Shown piece by piece: positions 54,153-64,000 of a DNA stretch of 64,000 nucleotides. Location: contig NC_135384.1 in assembly GCF_049243985.1 (NCBI RefSeq), forward strand, positions 12,644,501-12,708,500, given 5' to 3'. Within the stretch, counting starts at the first letter, position 1, and the number at the start of each line of letters is the position of its first letter. This stretch comes from Paroedura picta (lineage: Eukaryota; Chordata; Lepidosauria; Squamata; Gekkonidae). Below the pieces are notes generated by a model, which was not told the origin of the DNA, did no database searches, and saw only the letters and a list, made by a program, of their open reading frames with translations. The position numbers and the translations under genes were made by a program.

Positions 54153-55130
54153 ATGAAGATGGGCATAGAAGACACAAATTCCAGCTTTACTTCCCCAACT
54201 GAGTTTCTGCTCTTGGAATTCTCAAACATTCGATCGCTACGGATCTTACATTTCTTTGGGTTCCTAGCATTGTACTTGATAGCAGTGATCGCCAATCTTC
54301 TCATCATCATGGCAGTATCATTCGATTATCACCTGCATACCCCCATGTACTTTTTCTTAATGAACTTGGCTGTCCTGGACATTGGCACAGTTTCAGTCTT
54401 GGTACCCAAAGCGATGGTCAATTCCCTCATGCAAAGCAGGACAATTTCTTATTCTGGGTGTGTAGCTCAAATTTTTCTTCTGGTATTCTTTATAGGGTCA
54501 GACTTTGCCCTTCTAACAGTGATGGCCCATGATCGGTATGTTGCTATCTGCAGTCCATTACAGTATGAGACAACTATGCACAAAGGAGCTTGCATCCAGA
54601 TGGTAGCCACTGCATGGTTCTCTGGTGTCCTCAATTCATCTTTAAACACTGGAAGCACTTTTGCAATCACCTTCTGCTCCAATGTGGTCAATCAATTTTT
54701 CTGTGAAATCCCCCAATTATTCAAACTCTCCTGTTCTGGCCTGTTTTTTGTCCAAATTGGGGCTATTGTGCTTACCTGTGGCATAGTGCTGGGATGTTTT
54801 ATCTTCATCACTCTAACTTATGTGAAGATTTTTGCAACGGTGCTCAAAATCCCATCAGTGCAAGGTCAGAAAAAAGCCCTCTCCACTTGTATTCCCCACC
54901 TCACTGTGGTTTTCCTGCTTGTATTCAGTGGAATATTTGCCTATGGAAGCTCTGCCACTGATACTTCATCTGATTTAGGTATCGTTTTTGCTTTTTTTTA
55001 TGCTATCCTCCCTCCATTGCTCAATCCATTTATCTATACCATGAGAAACAAAGAGATCAAGACGGCCTTATTGAAGTTGTTCACTATGATGCATTTTTCT
55101 AAAATCATCTCCTGCCGAGTTATTTTGTGA
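54153..55130 (+). CDS. Olfactory receptor (class II, OR14-like), copy 8
   Basis: Intact 325-residue OR, sister of copy 7. All motifs are present: LHTPMYFFL, MAHDRYVAIC, TYVKIF, KALSTCIPHL and PLLNPFIYT. Differences from copy 7 cluster in TM4 and extracellular loop 2 (SGLFFVQ against SGPCFVQ), regions that contribute to odorant binding. It ends 416 bases from the stop of the V2R gene on the other strand, so the two genes converge. Confidence 0.96.
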   Translation: MKMGIEDTNSSFTSPTEFLLLEFSNIRSLRILHFFGFLALYLIAVIANLLIIMAVSFDYHLHTPMYFFLMNLAVLDIGTVSVLVPKAMVNSLMQSRTISYSGCVAQIFLLVFFIGSDFALLTVMAHDRYVAICSPLQYETTMHKGACIQMVATAWFSGVLNSSLNTGSTFAITFCSNVVNQFFCEIPQLFKLSCSGLFFVQIGAIVLTCGIVLGCFIFITLTYVKIFATVLKIPSVQGQKKALSTCIPHLTVVFLLVFSGIFAYGSSATDTSSDLGIVFAFFYAILPPLLNPFIYTMRNKEIKTALLKLFTMMHFSKIISCRVIL

Positions 55131-55546
55131 AAATGGATTTGTATATTTTTCAACAAGTAAATGATTTATCATTATCATTTTTTTAACCTTGATTCAAGGT
55201 TATAGATCCTTCAGGTGAAAATCTCTGTCTGTGGGATTGGAGCAGATGCAGTTATAATTTAAAGTCTGACTGTATACAATGGATCATTGGTATGTTTAGG
55301 ATGGTAGCCATAAGCATGCAGGTCTGTTTGTCAGTAAGTTTTCAGTATAAAATGGTCTCTTTATAGCCCACCATGTTGGCAGGTCTATTCATAAATATCT
55401 ATAAAATTATCTAAATATCTAAAAATTAGTCCGTTGCATTGGTCATATATATGCCATACATTCAAATAATGAAAAGATGGTTGCAATATCTTCAATCTGT
55501 TTTATTATCGCTGATTGGTATTTAACTCTTTAATGTTGTAATATAA
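55131..55546. other. Shared 3' region of OR copy 8 and the V2R
   Basis: Starts with an OR 3' flank as behind copy 7, then a short Penelope-like piece (about 55195-55320) equivalent to 48600-48760, then the V2R 3' flank. Most of the Penelope-like element present behind copy 7 is missing here. Confidence 0.55.
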
Positions 55547-56478
55547 CTAATTACTTTCATGACAGATTTTGGATATTTTCCTAGTTTTCTTTACTACCTG
55601 CTCTCTGGTGTTGAGTTCAGGTCTCAGTATAATAATGTAGCATTTGGGGAGGAAGATAAACCCCAATAAGCATGCATTGGAGGCCAAGATGGAGAAGATC
55701 TCCACAGCTACAATGGATTTCCCACTGGTGCTCAAGTAAGTGGGGACAAAGGACACCCACACCATGCAGAATACCAACATGCTGAAGGTGATCAACTTGG
55801 CTTCATTGAAACTACTGGGTAACCTCCTTGCATAGAAAGCCACAATGAAGCTAATGGTGGCAAGAAGGCCCATATAGCCAAGGACAATGTAGAACATCAC
55901 TGATAAACCTTCATTACATTGGACTGTGATGACTGCAGCCTGGGAATGCATGTCAGACTCTGGGAAAGGGGGGAAAGATGCCAACCACACAGCACAGATG
56001 CCTGCTTGAGCGAGAGAGCAGAGAATTATGCTTGACACTCCCAGCCCCTTCCCTACCCAAGTTCTCATCTTGTTTCCTGGTTTGGTAGCCATGAAAGCCA
56101 CAACCACAGTGAGGGTTTTGCCCAACACACAAGAAACAGAGAGTGAAAAGGTGATGGCAAACAGCACTTGTCGAAGCAGGCAGGTTGCCTTCCCAGGTTT
56201 CCCGATGAAGAGGAAGCAGCAGAGGAAGCCAAGCAGCAGAGAGGCCAGGAGGGCACAGGTGATGCTCCTGTTGTTGGCTTTGACTAGGGGTGTGTCCCAG
56301 TGTAGAAGGAAAGTCCCTGTCACCACCATGCAGATCAGTGAAAGAAAAAGAGCCAAAGAAGCCAGAACCATTCCCAAAGCTTCTGTATAGGATAAATAGG
56401 TGACAGTTTTGCGGAGGCATTGGATCTGCTCCTGGTTTGGATACTGGTCTTCTGGGCACTTGTCACATTGGTCTGCAT
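55547..56478 (-). CDS. Vomeronasal type-2 receptor, exon 6 (end of cysteine-rich domain plus seven-helix domain)
   Basis: The acceptor TTTCATTTTAG ends at 56479. The exon opens with two bases of a split Asp codon, then [14 protein letters not shown] and [15 protein letters not shown], holding the last three of nine cysteines of the cysteine-rich linker. Seven hydrophobic helices follow, with V2R hallmarks: [47 protein letters not shown], and the C-terminal [15 protein letters not shown]. The frame is open to TAG. V2Rs are class C receptors of basal vomeronasal neurons that bind peptide or protein cues. It is in phase with exon 5 at 60178, so it belongs to one gene. Confidence 0.95.
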
Positions 56479-56559
56479 CTAAAATGAAAGGGTAGGCATG
56501 AATTATTTCAAAAATGCTCTCTTGATGTACTTGGTTTTATTTATGTTATTTATAGTCAT

Positions 56560-57220
56560 TCTTTCTGGCTAACATGCATGTAAGAAATATGTGTAATTAA
56601 TACAATCTACTCAGTAATAGAGACCTTTAATGGCAATAAGAACCAGGAGACCATACAGGTTAAAATATATAATAAAACATATAAATGAACTAATAACAAT
56701 GGTAAGAATAATTTGGAGGAAGTAGCAATGCACACTCTTCAATACTTTGACCTTTTAGACCTAAGTGAAATAACAATTATGAGAACTCAGCAACCCAGTT
56801 GGTAATTTCAGGAGATAATTGTGTCATCTGTAAGGTTAACAGAAAGTAAAAGAGGTGAAATCAAACACTGGAATAGCTGGTCATAATACGATGCAAAACA
56901 ATGTGGCGAATGGAATCAAGTTCTTTACAACGATAGGTACAAATTCTTTCATTGTGTGGGATACCCCTGTATCTGCCCTCCAACTATATCCAAAAACAAT
57001 GTATTGAATCTGGCTAGTATAAATGCCCTTCAAAAGGATGGAGTTGTTAAGTTAGAAAATTAATGAGCCATGTAATCTGGAGAATAAGCAAGGCCAAGAA
57101 AATATGGGGAACATGTCCCACCTCCACCAGCATATATTATTTTGAAGCTCAATGCAATCTATAAAATGAGAAATCTACTAAATGATGTAGAAGGATTAGC
57201 ATTACAGAAATTTGAAACTT
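56560..57220 (-). mobile_element. LINE C-terminus, antisense, in V2R intron 5
   Basis: Minus-strand translation includes EGRYRGIPHNERICTYRC and DSIRHIVLHRI, a non-LTR C-terminal zinc-finger-like region. The 3' end is near 56620 (TTTAATGGCAATAAG). It continues at 58102-58260 after the miniature element. Confidence 0.6.
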
Positions 57221-58101
57221 AGGGCCATTCCGCACAAGGACCAATGTTGTCAATTGCTTTCACAAAGGGGAAACGCTATTTTAAATAGTGGAATCTTGGT
57301 GTTCCGCATACCTTAATTGGTAGTGGAATCCAGTAGCGTTTCATTCATTCCCCACAGGTTTCTGGTCACAGGAATTGCTAGAAAGGAAGCGATTTTTTTC
57401 TGTACTTGTTCCCGCCCCTGGCTGTCAATCAAATGGAATAGCCAATGGGCGGTTGTTACATGTTCCTGAAAAGCCCCTTTCCCTTTAAGCACAGGTTTAA
57501 AAACACACACACACACAGTTGCAACGAATATGCGTTGATTCATTGCAATGGAGAGACCCAATCTAGCTGGCATGTGAGCTGGCGATTCATCATTACAACA
57601 CTCCGAGTGGAAACAAAAATGGCCCCCCCAGCACGGGTGAGATTTTTGGCCGAAATTAAAGGGAATTGGGGGCTATGTTGTGCTTGGGGATTTAGGGGAG
57701 CTTTAAAGCACTTCTGTGGAGGGACTATAGCCAGAGAAGCCTCGCTGGGTGAATGAAGCCTCGCTGGTTCATTGCTTTCCCCGCTCCAAGGGGAAAAAAA
57801 TGGTGATCGCTTCATCAGAAGTTCGGAGGAGAGAGCCAGGGGAGGGACTTTGTTGCAACCACTACATTGAGAACACACAGGTCTTTTTTGCAAGTGTTGC
57901 AGGTTGTTGGCAAGAGTGTAGCGATTTTCTGAGGGTGAATCCACTTTTCCCAATTCCCCAAAAATCGCTACAACTAAGCGATTTTGGTGCTAGTGTTGCA
58001 GGAGTGTTGCAGATTGCTCATAACATCATACGTAACGCAGTTTTAGTGGCAAAAACAAAATGTAAGACTAGTGCTATATTAAAGTCATGCGGAATGGCTC
58101 T
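57221..58101. mobile_element. hAT-like non-autonomous element (881 bp)
   Basis: Ends AGGGCCATTCCGCA and TGCGGAATGGCTCT. Its internal sequence is related to 26190-27057 (AATAGTGGAATC, then AGTGGAATCCAGT; the CCTTTCCCTTTAAG and CA-rich parts). It is inserted in a LINE. No transposase. Confidence 0.7.
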
Positions 58102-58548
58102 TACAGTAGACGATTGATTAAACAGTCCAGAAAAGGGATTATATATCTGGAATCTGTCAATGATTTTTCTAATTAAATTACTGTATACTGCTTTTTTGCT
58201 GTCGTTATTACATAAAGTAATGGGATTTCTGTTCAGTTACCCATCCTTTCCTTCATTAACCCTTTTGTTCAGTTTCCTTCATTTGGTATTAGATAATAAT
58301 GCATAATAACACAATATGTGTTATAAGCTTTCTTCCAATTCTCATTTTCTGAGCCTGGAGACAGTGTGGGGAGATGCAACCCTACAGCAGAGTGCAGCTG
58401 CTTCATGCTCCTGATGTGTTTAGAGTGTTCAGAGATTTAGAGCTTACTTATGTGTGGAATGTGGGTACTTCAAAAGTAGGGAGGGAGGAAAAGAATGGAG
58501 GTGCACCTGGTAAGGGGCTGTTAGTTGGCGTCTCCAGGCACTTTTGAA
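58102..58548. other. LINE continuation, then spacer in V2R intron 5
   Basis: The first part continues the antisense LINE; from about 58260 the sequence is AT-rich with nothing recognised. Confidence 0.4.
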
Positions 58549-58688
58549 GAGCCATTATTCTGTACCTGCACCCATAGGATAATGCACTCTCAATGCACTT
58601 TAGAAGTAGATTTTCCTGTTCCGCACAGGAAAATCCTGTGGCCAAAGCACATTGAAAGTGCGTTATCCTATGTGTGCGGAATGGGCCC
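58549..58688. mobile_element. Palindromic miniature element (about 140 bp)
   Basis: The two arms (58549-58603 and 58640-58688) are near reverse complements: TAGGATAATGCACTCTCAATG and CATTGAAAGTGCGTTATCCTA. The right end GTGCGGAATGGGCCCT resembles the terminus of the 57221 element, so it may be a miniature derivative. Confidence 0.65.
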
Positions 58689-58979
58689 TGGTCTCCCAAC
58701 CTAGGAAAACAGGTTTTGTCTCATAGAACAGAATAGCACTTTATAACATAAGAAGTGCCTGCGACTCACTGTGAGCGCTTAATGGCAATGCAGAGAGCCA
58801 GGCTTGGGCAGACATGATGGTGACTGGCATTGTTTTGGGCATACGGGTGTGTGTCAGCATCAGGAGCAGAGAGATGAGTGTGGGCAGTTATAAATAGCTA
58901 CCATGTGCGCTAGGCCTGCCTCTCCATTTGAGTGGCCATGGGGACAGTTTCCCTCCCGCCTGCCCCTTGTTAAAGGTTG

Positions 58980-59460
58980 ATTTGAGTTTTGTTATAACCA
59001 TTGTTCTGTCACAGCTTCAGTTTAGGGTACAGGGGAGAGCCTGTTGGCAGGGAGTCCAGTTTGCATACTGGACTCCCTGGTGGATTGGGGAACCTCAATA
59101 AGAGGTTGGTTAACAGCAAGTACGGCTGACCCAGCTGGGGGGCCAAAGGCTTGCTGACCAAATGGCTGAGGGAAAACCATATGAGGTGGGCGTCCTGTTG
59201 GCCCCCCTTTTCAATGCTGCTTTCCCAGGGAAAATATTCCCTTAAGGAAAGGGACCCGCTTTCCCAGCTGGGAATGCTGTGGGTCCCAGGGCGTCTCAGC
59301 CGGATGATTGTCGGTCAGGCTTTTCCCCGTTCATGCCTGGCCAACCGTCCACTGAGAGGTGGTTTGGAGCAATAAAAGCCATGGCCTCATTTATGCCATA
59401 AATATTGAGTTCTGTCTCATTTAGCCCTCAACGCTATCCTGCCAGTCAATATAGAACCAT
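58980..59460 (+). mobile_element. Possible solo LTR fossil
   Basis: A region of about 480 bases with AATAAA (59370), a following ATTGAGTTCTGTCTCATTT segment and no coding part; a diverged relative lies at 60950-61390 (shared CTGACCCAGC and TGGCCT..TTTAT segments). The layout resembles a retroelement terminal repeat. Boundaries and family unknown; old. Confidence 0.3.
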
Positions 59461-59463
59461 ATA

Positions 59464-59632
59464 TAAAACCTCAGAGCCAGCTTGATGTAGTGGTTAGGAG
59501 TGGAGGATTGATCCCCTGCTCTTTGACATGCAACCAGCTAGGTGACCTGAGGCTTGCCACAGCACTGGTAAAGCTGTTCTGACCCAGCAGTGATATCAGG
59601 GCTCTCTCAGCCGCACCTACCTCAAAGGATGT
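59464..59632 (+). mobile_element. tRNA-derived SINE, 3'-truncated
   Basis: GAGCCAGCTTGATGTAGTGG start and a body matching the other copies; the tail is missing. Confidence 0.75.
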
Positions 59633-59639
59633 CTGGATC

Positions 59640-60005
59640 TCTTCTGGGAACTCATTCCACCAAACTGGCCAGGATTGAGAATATCCTGATCCTGGTTGAA
59701 ACCAGACACACTTCCTTGTAGTGTGGAGTGCTCTTTGAGGGGCATAGGCAAAAAGGCAGTCCCTCAGGTATGCAGGGAACAGACTACAAATGGCCGTGAA
59801 GGTACCAAAACCGTAAACCTGATCTGGAATTCAATTGGAAACCATGCAGCTGCCAAAGGACAGGTTGGGTATCTGCCTTCAAAATCTTCCTGTGAGGACC
59901 CAGGCAGCTGCATTCTGGGCCAACTGCATCTTTCCTGGTCAGGGATAAGGGAAGTCCACTGTAGAGTGAGTTACAGAAGTCGAGCCTAAAATCTGACACA
60001 AAACC
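59640..60005 (-). mobile_element. L2 LINE C-terminal fragment, antisense
   Basis: Minus strand reads RLDFCNSLYSGLPLSLT, then QPVLWQLHGFQLNSR, recognised as the L2 RT C-terminus (LDYCNALYAGLP; VLRQLHWLPV). Decayed. Confidence 0.8.
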
Positions 60006-60177
60006 TTACACAGTTTGGATTGCAGGATTGCTCTCTGATGACCCAGTAAATATGATCTTCCGCAGCCATGACGACAAAAGAACTGAACCTGCATTTGCCT
60101 GTGCTCTTTCGCTGCTTGTTTTGAGGAGCTAACCCATTTTGGTTAGTTCTCTTGTAATTTTACATTCTTCTACATAC

Positions 60178-60304
60178 CCATTTGGTCTGTAATCCTCCCT
60201 TCAGGGCACTGAGCACAGTCATAGCAACACACGTCCTTCCCTTCCATCGCAATCCTGTGTTGCCCAGGGAGGCAGCTCTCAACACACCTGGATCGGGGGA
60301 CTCC
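60178..60304 (-). CDS. Vomeronasal type-2 receptor, exon 5 (cysteine-rich linker)
   Basis: A 127-base exon: acceptor TTTCCCATACTCCTTAG, then GVPRSRCVESCLPG, then DVCCYDCAQCPEGRITDQM, donor G|GTATGT. It holds six of the nine cysteines of the class C linker domain; exon 6 supplies the other three. It starts in phase 0, matching exon 4, and ends with one base (G) that joins AT of exon 6 to make Asp. It couples the ligand-binding lobes to the helix bundle. Too short to stand out by open frame alone. Confidence 0.92.
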
Positions 60305-60949
60305 CTAAGGAGTATGGGAAAGAAATGTGATGATGATGGAACAGGCCACTTTCTCGTCATTCTATGGAATTAACTGTTAATGAAATTTCATTTATTATCT
60401 ACCCGTCTAAGTCATGTTGTCAAAATAAACTCCATTGACCCACTTTCTGCCTGAAATCCACCTGTCTGTCCTCACTCCCTTTCTGGAGGAACTTGGTATC
60501 TGTTTTTTCTTCTTCTTTTAATTATTCCATTTTGATCAAAGAGAAGTTTGAATAGAAAGGGGGCAGAAAGGGAAACCCTCCAAAATTTGAGGATTTCATT
60601 CTAGAAGTAAAAAAGACAGGGAACATCTTTTTGAACCTTCCTGTTCTCTGGCAAGAGCACTCACTAGGGCTGAGATTATGAAAGTGTATGTGTAGATTTT
60701 CCTTCACAGAAAAATGAAACGGTGAGATTCCAGCCAATTTCCATCAATAAACAGACACCTTTTGAAGAAAACTGGTTTATTGAAAAGGCAACTGTGCTAA
60801 AACACAGCTGGGACTTAACTTGGCCAATTGTTGACATTGCGGAAAGCCAGCTGGAGGCAGACGCAACAAGCCCCAGTGGCTTGTCCATAGCGTGTGCTGC
60901 ATGTATGCAGTGTGCATGGTGTCAGAAGACAAGGCTGAACCCTTGGTGC
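60305..60949. other. V2R intron 4, no other gene seen
   Basis: Holds the exon 5 polypyrimidine tract at its left edge and otherwise unremarkable sequence. Confidence 0.4.
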
Positions 60950-61390
60950 CTATAAAGGTACCACATGTATGGGTCCCAGCCTCTTGCTCAGGTCACCACG
61001 AAGAGCAGCTTCACTTCCACCCACTCTGTCAATGCGGAAACAGCCTTGTTATACTGTTGAAGACAAATGTTTTATATCGAATATTTTGTCATGCTACAGG
61101 TTTGCATGGGATGAATCCTGTTGGAAGGGGGTTCAGTGTGTGATCAGACCCCCTGAGGTTCGGGGCCTCCATATGAGGCAGCATGTAAAGGAGTGTGGCT
61201 GACCCAGCAAGGCGGCCAGGGGCTCATTTGCCAGTTGGCTTGGGGGCAGCTGATAGGGGATTGTGCCCCTTTGGCTCCCCCACATAAGCTGTGGCCTTGT
61301 TTATACCCAAAACTGGTGTTTCATGCCTTATTCCAGTTCAAATGCCCTCCTGCAACTCAACATCTCAATATTCTTGCTGAATCCCCAAGC
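60950..61390 (+). mobile_element. Possible diverged solo LTR fossil
   Basis: Relative of 58980-59460, more decayed, within V2R intron 4. Family unknown. Confidence 0.25.
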
Positions 61391-62235
61391 CTCTTGCTTG
61401 TGTTATCATGTAAGTCCCTGCAAGAACTTTAAATCCAGCTATTCCAAACCAGCTCTGGTTAAAAGCAGTGAAATAATTACACATTTAGCAAGCAGTTCGA
61501 TTACAGCAATATGACAAAATTAGAATATAGCAAAGAGAAATCTCACTTCAAAAAGAAAATAGGAGGAATCAAGGCTAAAGAAGTGAATTTTGCAGGGGAA
61601 ATTATATTCCCCTATAGTATGTCAGTAATACTTCAGCGTCGATTTCTTGACTTTGTAAGCTGGTGAGAATAGTGGATAATTAATCTTCTAAGGTTTCTAG
61701 TGTTTCCTGCCTTGCTAGTTGGTCTGAGCTAAAATACAGTTTCAACCAAGCTTCTGAGCAGTCATTGAACTGCAGCCTAAAGTCTGGTCAGATCCTTGTG
61801 ATCTAGAATTCTGATCTACAGGCCTTCCTGGAAACACCCTGGTTCAAATTTCCCCTACAAAACAGACAAGATGATTTTGGGAAAGGCGATTGTCACTCCC
61901 CAAAGGAGGAATATGGGTTTGACTATAATGCAACCCTATTATTCCCTGTGGGCAGGAAGACTCTTTTCCTATGTCATATACAGAGAAATTAGCTGGAAGT
62001 ACCGCCCCTAAAGTCCATGCTGAGGTAATGTAGCAATATTTGTGTTATTGCAGCCCTCAGTTGTACAGAGTATCTATGGAATCAGAGAAAGATATTCAAG
62101 GGATTTCTCAATTTAGGATTCCTAAGCATTATTTATCAGAAAGCAGAGTGACACACAGAAAGAATATACTAATATAAAATATATTCCTAAAGATATGGAC
62201 AACAACCTTTTCCTGGATATTGATAACTTCCATAC
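61391..62235. other. V2R intron 4, AT-rich, nothing recognised
   Basis: No repeat or coding signal recognised by eye. Confidence 0.3.
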
Positions 62236-62463
62236 CTGCTTAAACTTGGGATTCCACACAATGACACTTGTATTGAGGATGAATTCTTTCCCTGCAGGGG
62301 CCTGGGGGTCCACCTGTCCAACTTGGACTTTCTGGAAGGAGCTAGGTGAGAATGTAACCAGGTTAATGATATCATACCCAGTGGCCAGATCGCCATTTTC
62401 ATCAAAAAAGATTTCTTCTCCAGCTGTATTGTTAAAGCGGGTGTGTCTCAAAGATGAGTGAAG
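62236..62463 (-). CDS. Vomeronasal type-2 receptor, exon 4
   Basis: A 228-base exon, the usual size for V2R exon 4. Acceptor CTCCACTTTAG, first codons LHSSLRHTRFNNTAGEEI, then FDENGDLATGYDIINLVTF, VQVGQVDPQAPAGKEF and IVWNPKFKQ; donor CAG|GTATGG. It begins and ends in phase 0. It encodes the last part of the ligand-binding domain before the cysteine-rich linker. Uninterrupted. Confidence 0.95.
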
Positions 62464-62974
62464 CTAAAGTGGAGAACAAGAAGAGTAATTTGAGAGAGCA
62501 TGATCCTTGTCATTGTATAGAATCCATTCCTCTGTTTTTAAAGCCTTGTTGGGGCATGATACTCATGCCGTTGGGCAGCATTGACCCCAAACTACAAGCA
62601 TTATCAGGACCTTTTCAGCGTGTTTTCAGAGCTGATAATATTATGGAAACCTTTCTGGTTACCCCATCTGGTTACATTTGGTGCATTGTTAGTATGCAGG
62701 AGATGAGAAGGTCCTTTTTAGGTCACCTCAAGCAGATACAAATCTTGAGGATAAAATTCTATATTGCTAATATTACTATTTTCTAAATTTTATTTGAAAT
62801 AAATTAGTTTATTTGAAATAAATATACAAATGTACTATATTTTCGCCTTTCATTACTATTCTGGTGTTTGAGATTTTGTACGAAGCAACTGTGATATTTC
62901 GACTTTAACTGACGTTGAAACGGATTTGTGTCCGCAAAGACTGAGCTTTTCATCTTGGGGTTGTTTTAACTTAC
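62464..62974. other. V2R intron 3
   Basis: About 510 bases, AT-rich; bounded by a GTAAGT donor on the right side (minus strand) and the exon 4 acceptor. No other feature. Confidence 0.7.
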
Positions 62975-63826
62975 TTGCCATGGTTGAAGGTTCAGAAGAT
63001 TCCCCCTGTCTCTAGCCCCTGTTCTTTGATAAGGACCACTTAACGAATAAATAGTTTGGAGAGCATGCATGACAACATAGACAGCATTGTAGATACTGTA
63101 GCTCTGACTGTATACTCTCTTTTCAAATTCCATTTCAGGGAGATTTAACAGCCTTTCTTTTCCTGTACAGATTTTCTTAGTGAAATTGCATGAGCAATAT
63201 TTAGGCAAACAGCAATGAAAAATAATGCACCATGTATAGTGGATGAGATAAAACTCCGAGTGAAAGGGACTTATGCTCTTGATGAAGTTGTGAAATCCCG
63301 GCATTGGCTTTTTGTGAGGTATGAAGCACAAAGTGCCATTGAAGCTTTTGACTGGCCATGGAATAGTTACAAAAGCAGAAGTGATTTCCAACTGGGCGGT
63401 TGTGATCCAGACTCTCCAAAAATGTTCCATTGAATTAAATTCCGAATGCATTAGAAATACTCCTAATCCCAGCATAAAGTGAACTTCTCCATGGAGAATG
63501 ACCACATTGATTTTCTTCTCTATGAGATTAGAAGCCACACTAGCAAAGCCTGTCATGGGATGCGTTCCTTTATAAAAGCCCGCTGTTGAAATGATGTGTG
63601 TTAAAGCAATGCAAATGTTGCTTTGTAGAAGCCTTGGTCTCAGGGTTCGAAGGAATCTGTCTCCACTGTCATTATCTCCTATGATGAGGCCAATCCAACT
63701 CCATCCAAGGCACTTCAGTAGTTCAGCAATCCCAACCTGCTGCGTTTTTTCTTTTGGAAGCATCCGGAAGAAATGAGGAAACTGGGCTTTATCACTCAGT
63801 ACTGGGTCAAAGGATCCATAACTGAG
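62975..63826 (-). CDS. Vomeronasal type-2 receptor, exon 3 (ligand-binding domain)
   Basis: An 852-base exon. Acceptor with a good pyrimidine tract (GTTTTCCCCTTTGCCCACCTTGAGTAG), first codons LSYGSFDPVLSDKAQFPHFFRM, the classic V2R exon 3 start; then LKCLGWSWIGLIIGD, FWRVWITTAQ, PKYCSCNFTKKICTG, SYSIYNAVYVVMHALQ and LLNLQPWQ; donor CAA|GTAAGT. It covers most of the two-lobed Venus-flytrap domain that binds peptide cues outside the cell. Open throughout, ends in phase 0. Exons 1 and 2 must lie to the right of the window, so the gene is partial here and I cannot say whether it is functional. Confidence 0.95.
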
Positions 63827-64000
63827 CTACTCAAGGTGGGCAAAGGGGAAAACACATTTTAAGTCTAGTAAATTCCCTCCGTTTTCCCCTCCCCAGAGTG
63901 CACTGCATAAGAAAAATAAACAACCAGGAATCCACTGCTTGTGAAAATTCCTACCATCGAAGAGACAGAAGAAAAGAGAATACAATATTTGTCATTATCA
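63827..64000. other. V2R intron 2, window edge
   Basis: Polypyrimidine tract of exon 3, then AT-rich sequence to the window end. Confidence 0.6.

Overview
This window looks like squamate reptile (lizard-type) nuclear DNA. The basis is its repeat library: CR1, L2 and BovB LINEs, a BovB-tailed Sauria-type SINE, a second tRNA-derived SINE with a TCTTCTTCTT tail, Penelope-like elements, hAT-like miniature elements and fossils of tyrosine-recombinase (DIRS/Ngaro-like) retroelements. It also holds a dense array of single-exon class II olfactory receptor (OR) genes beside a vomeronasal type-2 receptor (V2R). A gecko is plausible, but that is inference only.

Genes. Eight OR genes, all on the + strand and all open, lie at 806-1753, 10702-11649, 16363-17289, 28074-29021, 34601-35548, 41338-42303, 46350-47327 and 54153-55130. 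The first five are very close paralogues, the sixth is an intermediate relative, and the last two are a close pair (19 differences in 325 residues by eye). They resemble OR family 14-like receptors. A decayed OR remnant lies at about 43030-43400. On the - strand, tail to tail with the last OR, is a V2R gene. Four of its exons are inside the window: exon 3 (63826-62975), exon 4 (62463-62236), exon 5 (60304-60178) and the seven-helix exon 6 (56478-55547). Splice phases agree at every junction, and exons 1-2 lie past the right edge.

Layout. The first five ORs sit in tandem-duplicated units about 6-12 kb long. Each unit runs roughly as follows: OR, AATAAA about 240 bases past the stop, an antisense LINE 3' end, a CR1 fragment, DIRS/Ngaro-like fossil pieces, a conserved spacer block (6710-7855, 14920-15715, 24300-25487, 31500-32655), Penelope-like repeats, a conserved proximal block with a splice acceptor, then the next OR. 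A diverged spacer copy lies upstream of the sixth OR. The last two ORs belong to a separate duplication of about 7.8 kb. The copy behind the seventh OR still carries the last ten or so codons of a V2R, so an OR plus V2R tail was probably duplicated together.

Function. ORs are G-protein-coupled odorant receptors of the main olfactory epithelium. V2Rs are class C receptors of vomeronasal neurons. The window is thus a mixed chemosensory locus growing by segmental duplication in repeat-rich DNA. The most interesting signals are a recurring hammerhead-ribozyme-like motif in the spacer repeats, the V2R scar behind the seventh OR, a candidate conserved 5' non-coding OR exon, signs of gene conversion between ORs, and well-preserved nested insertions with readable target-site duplications.
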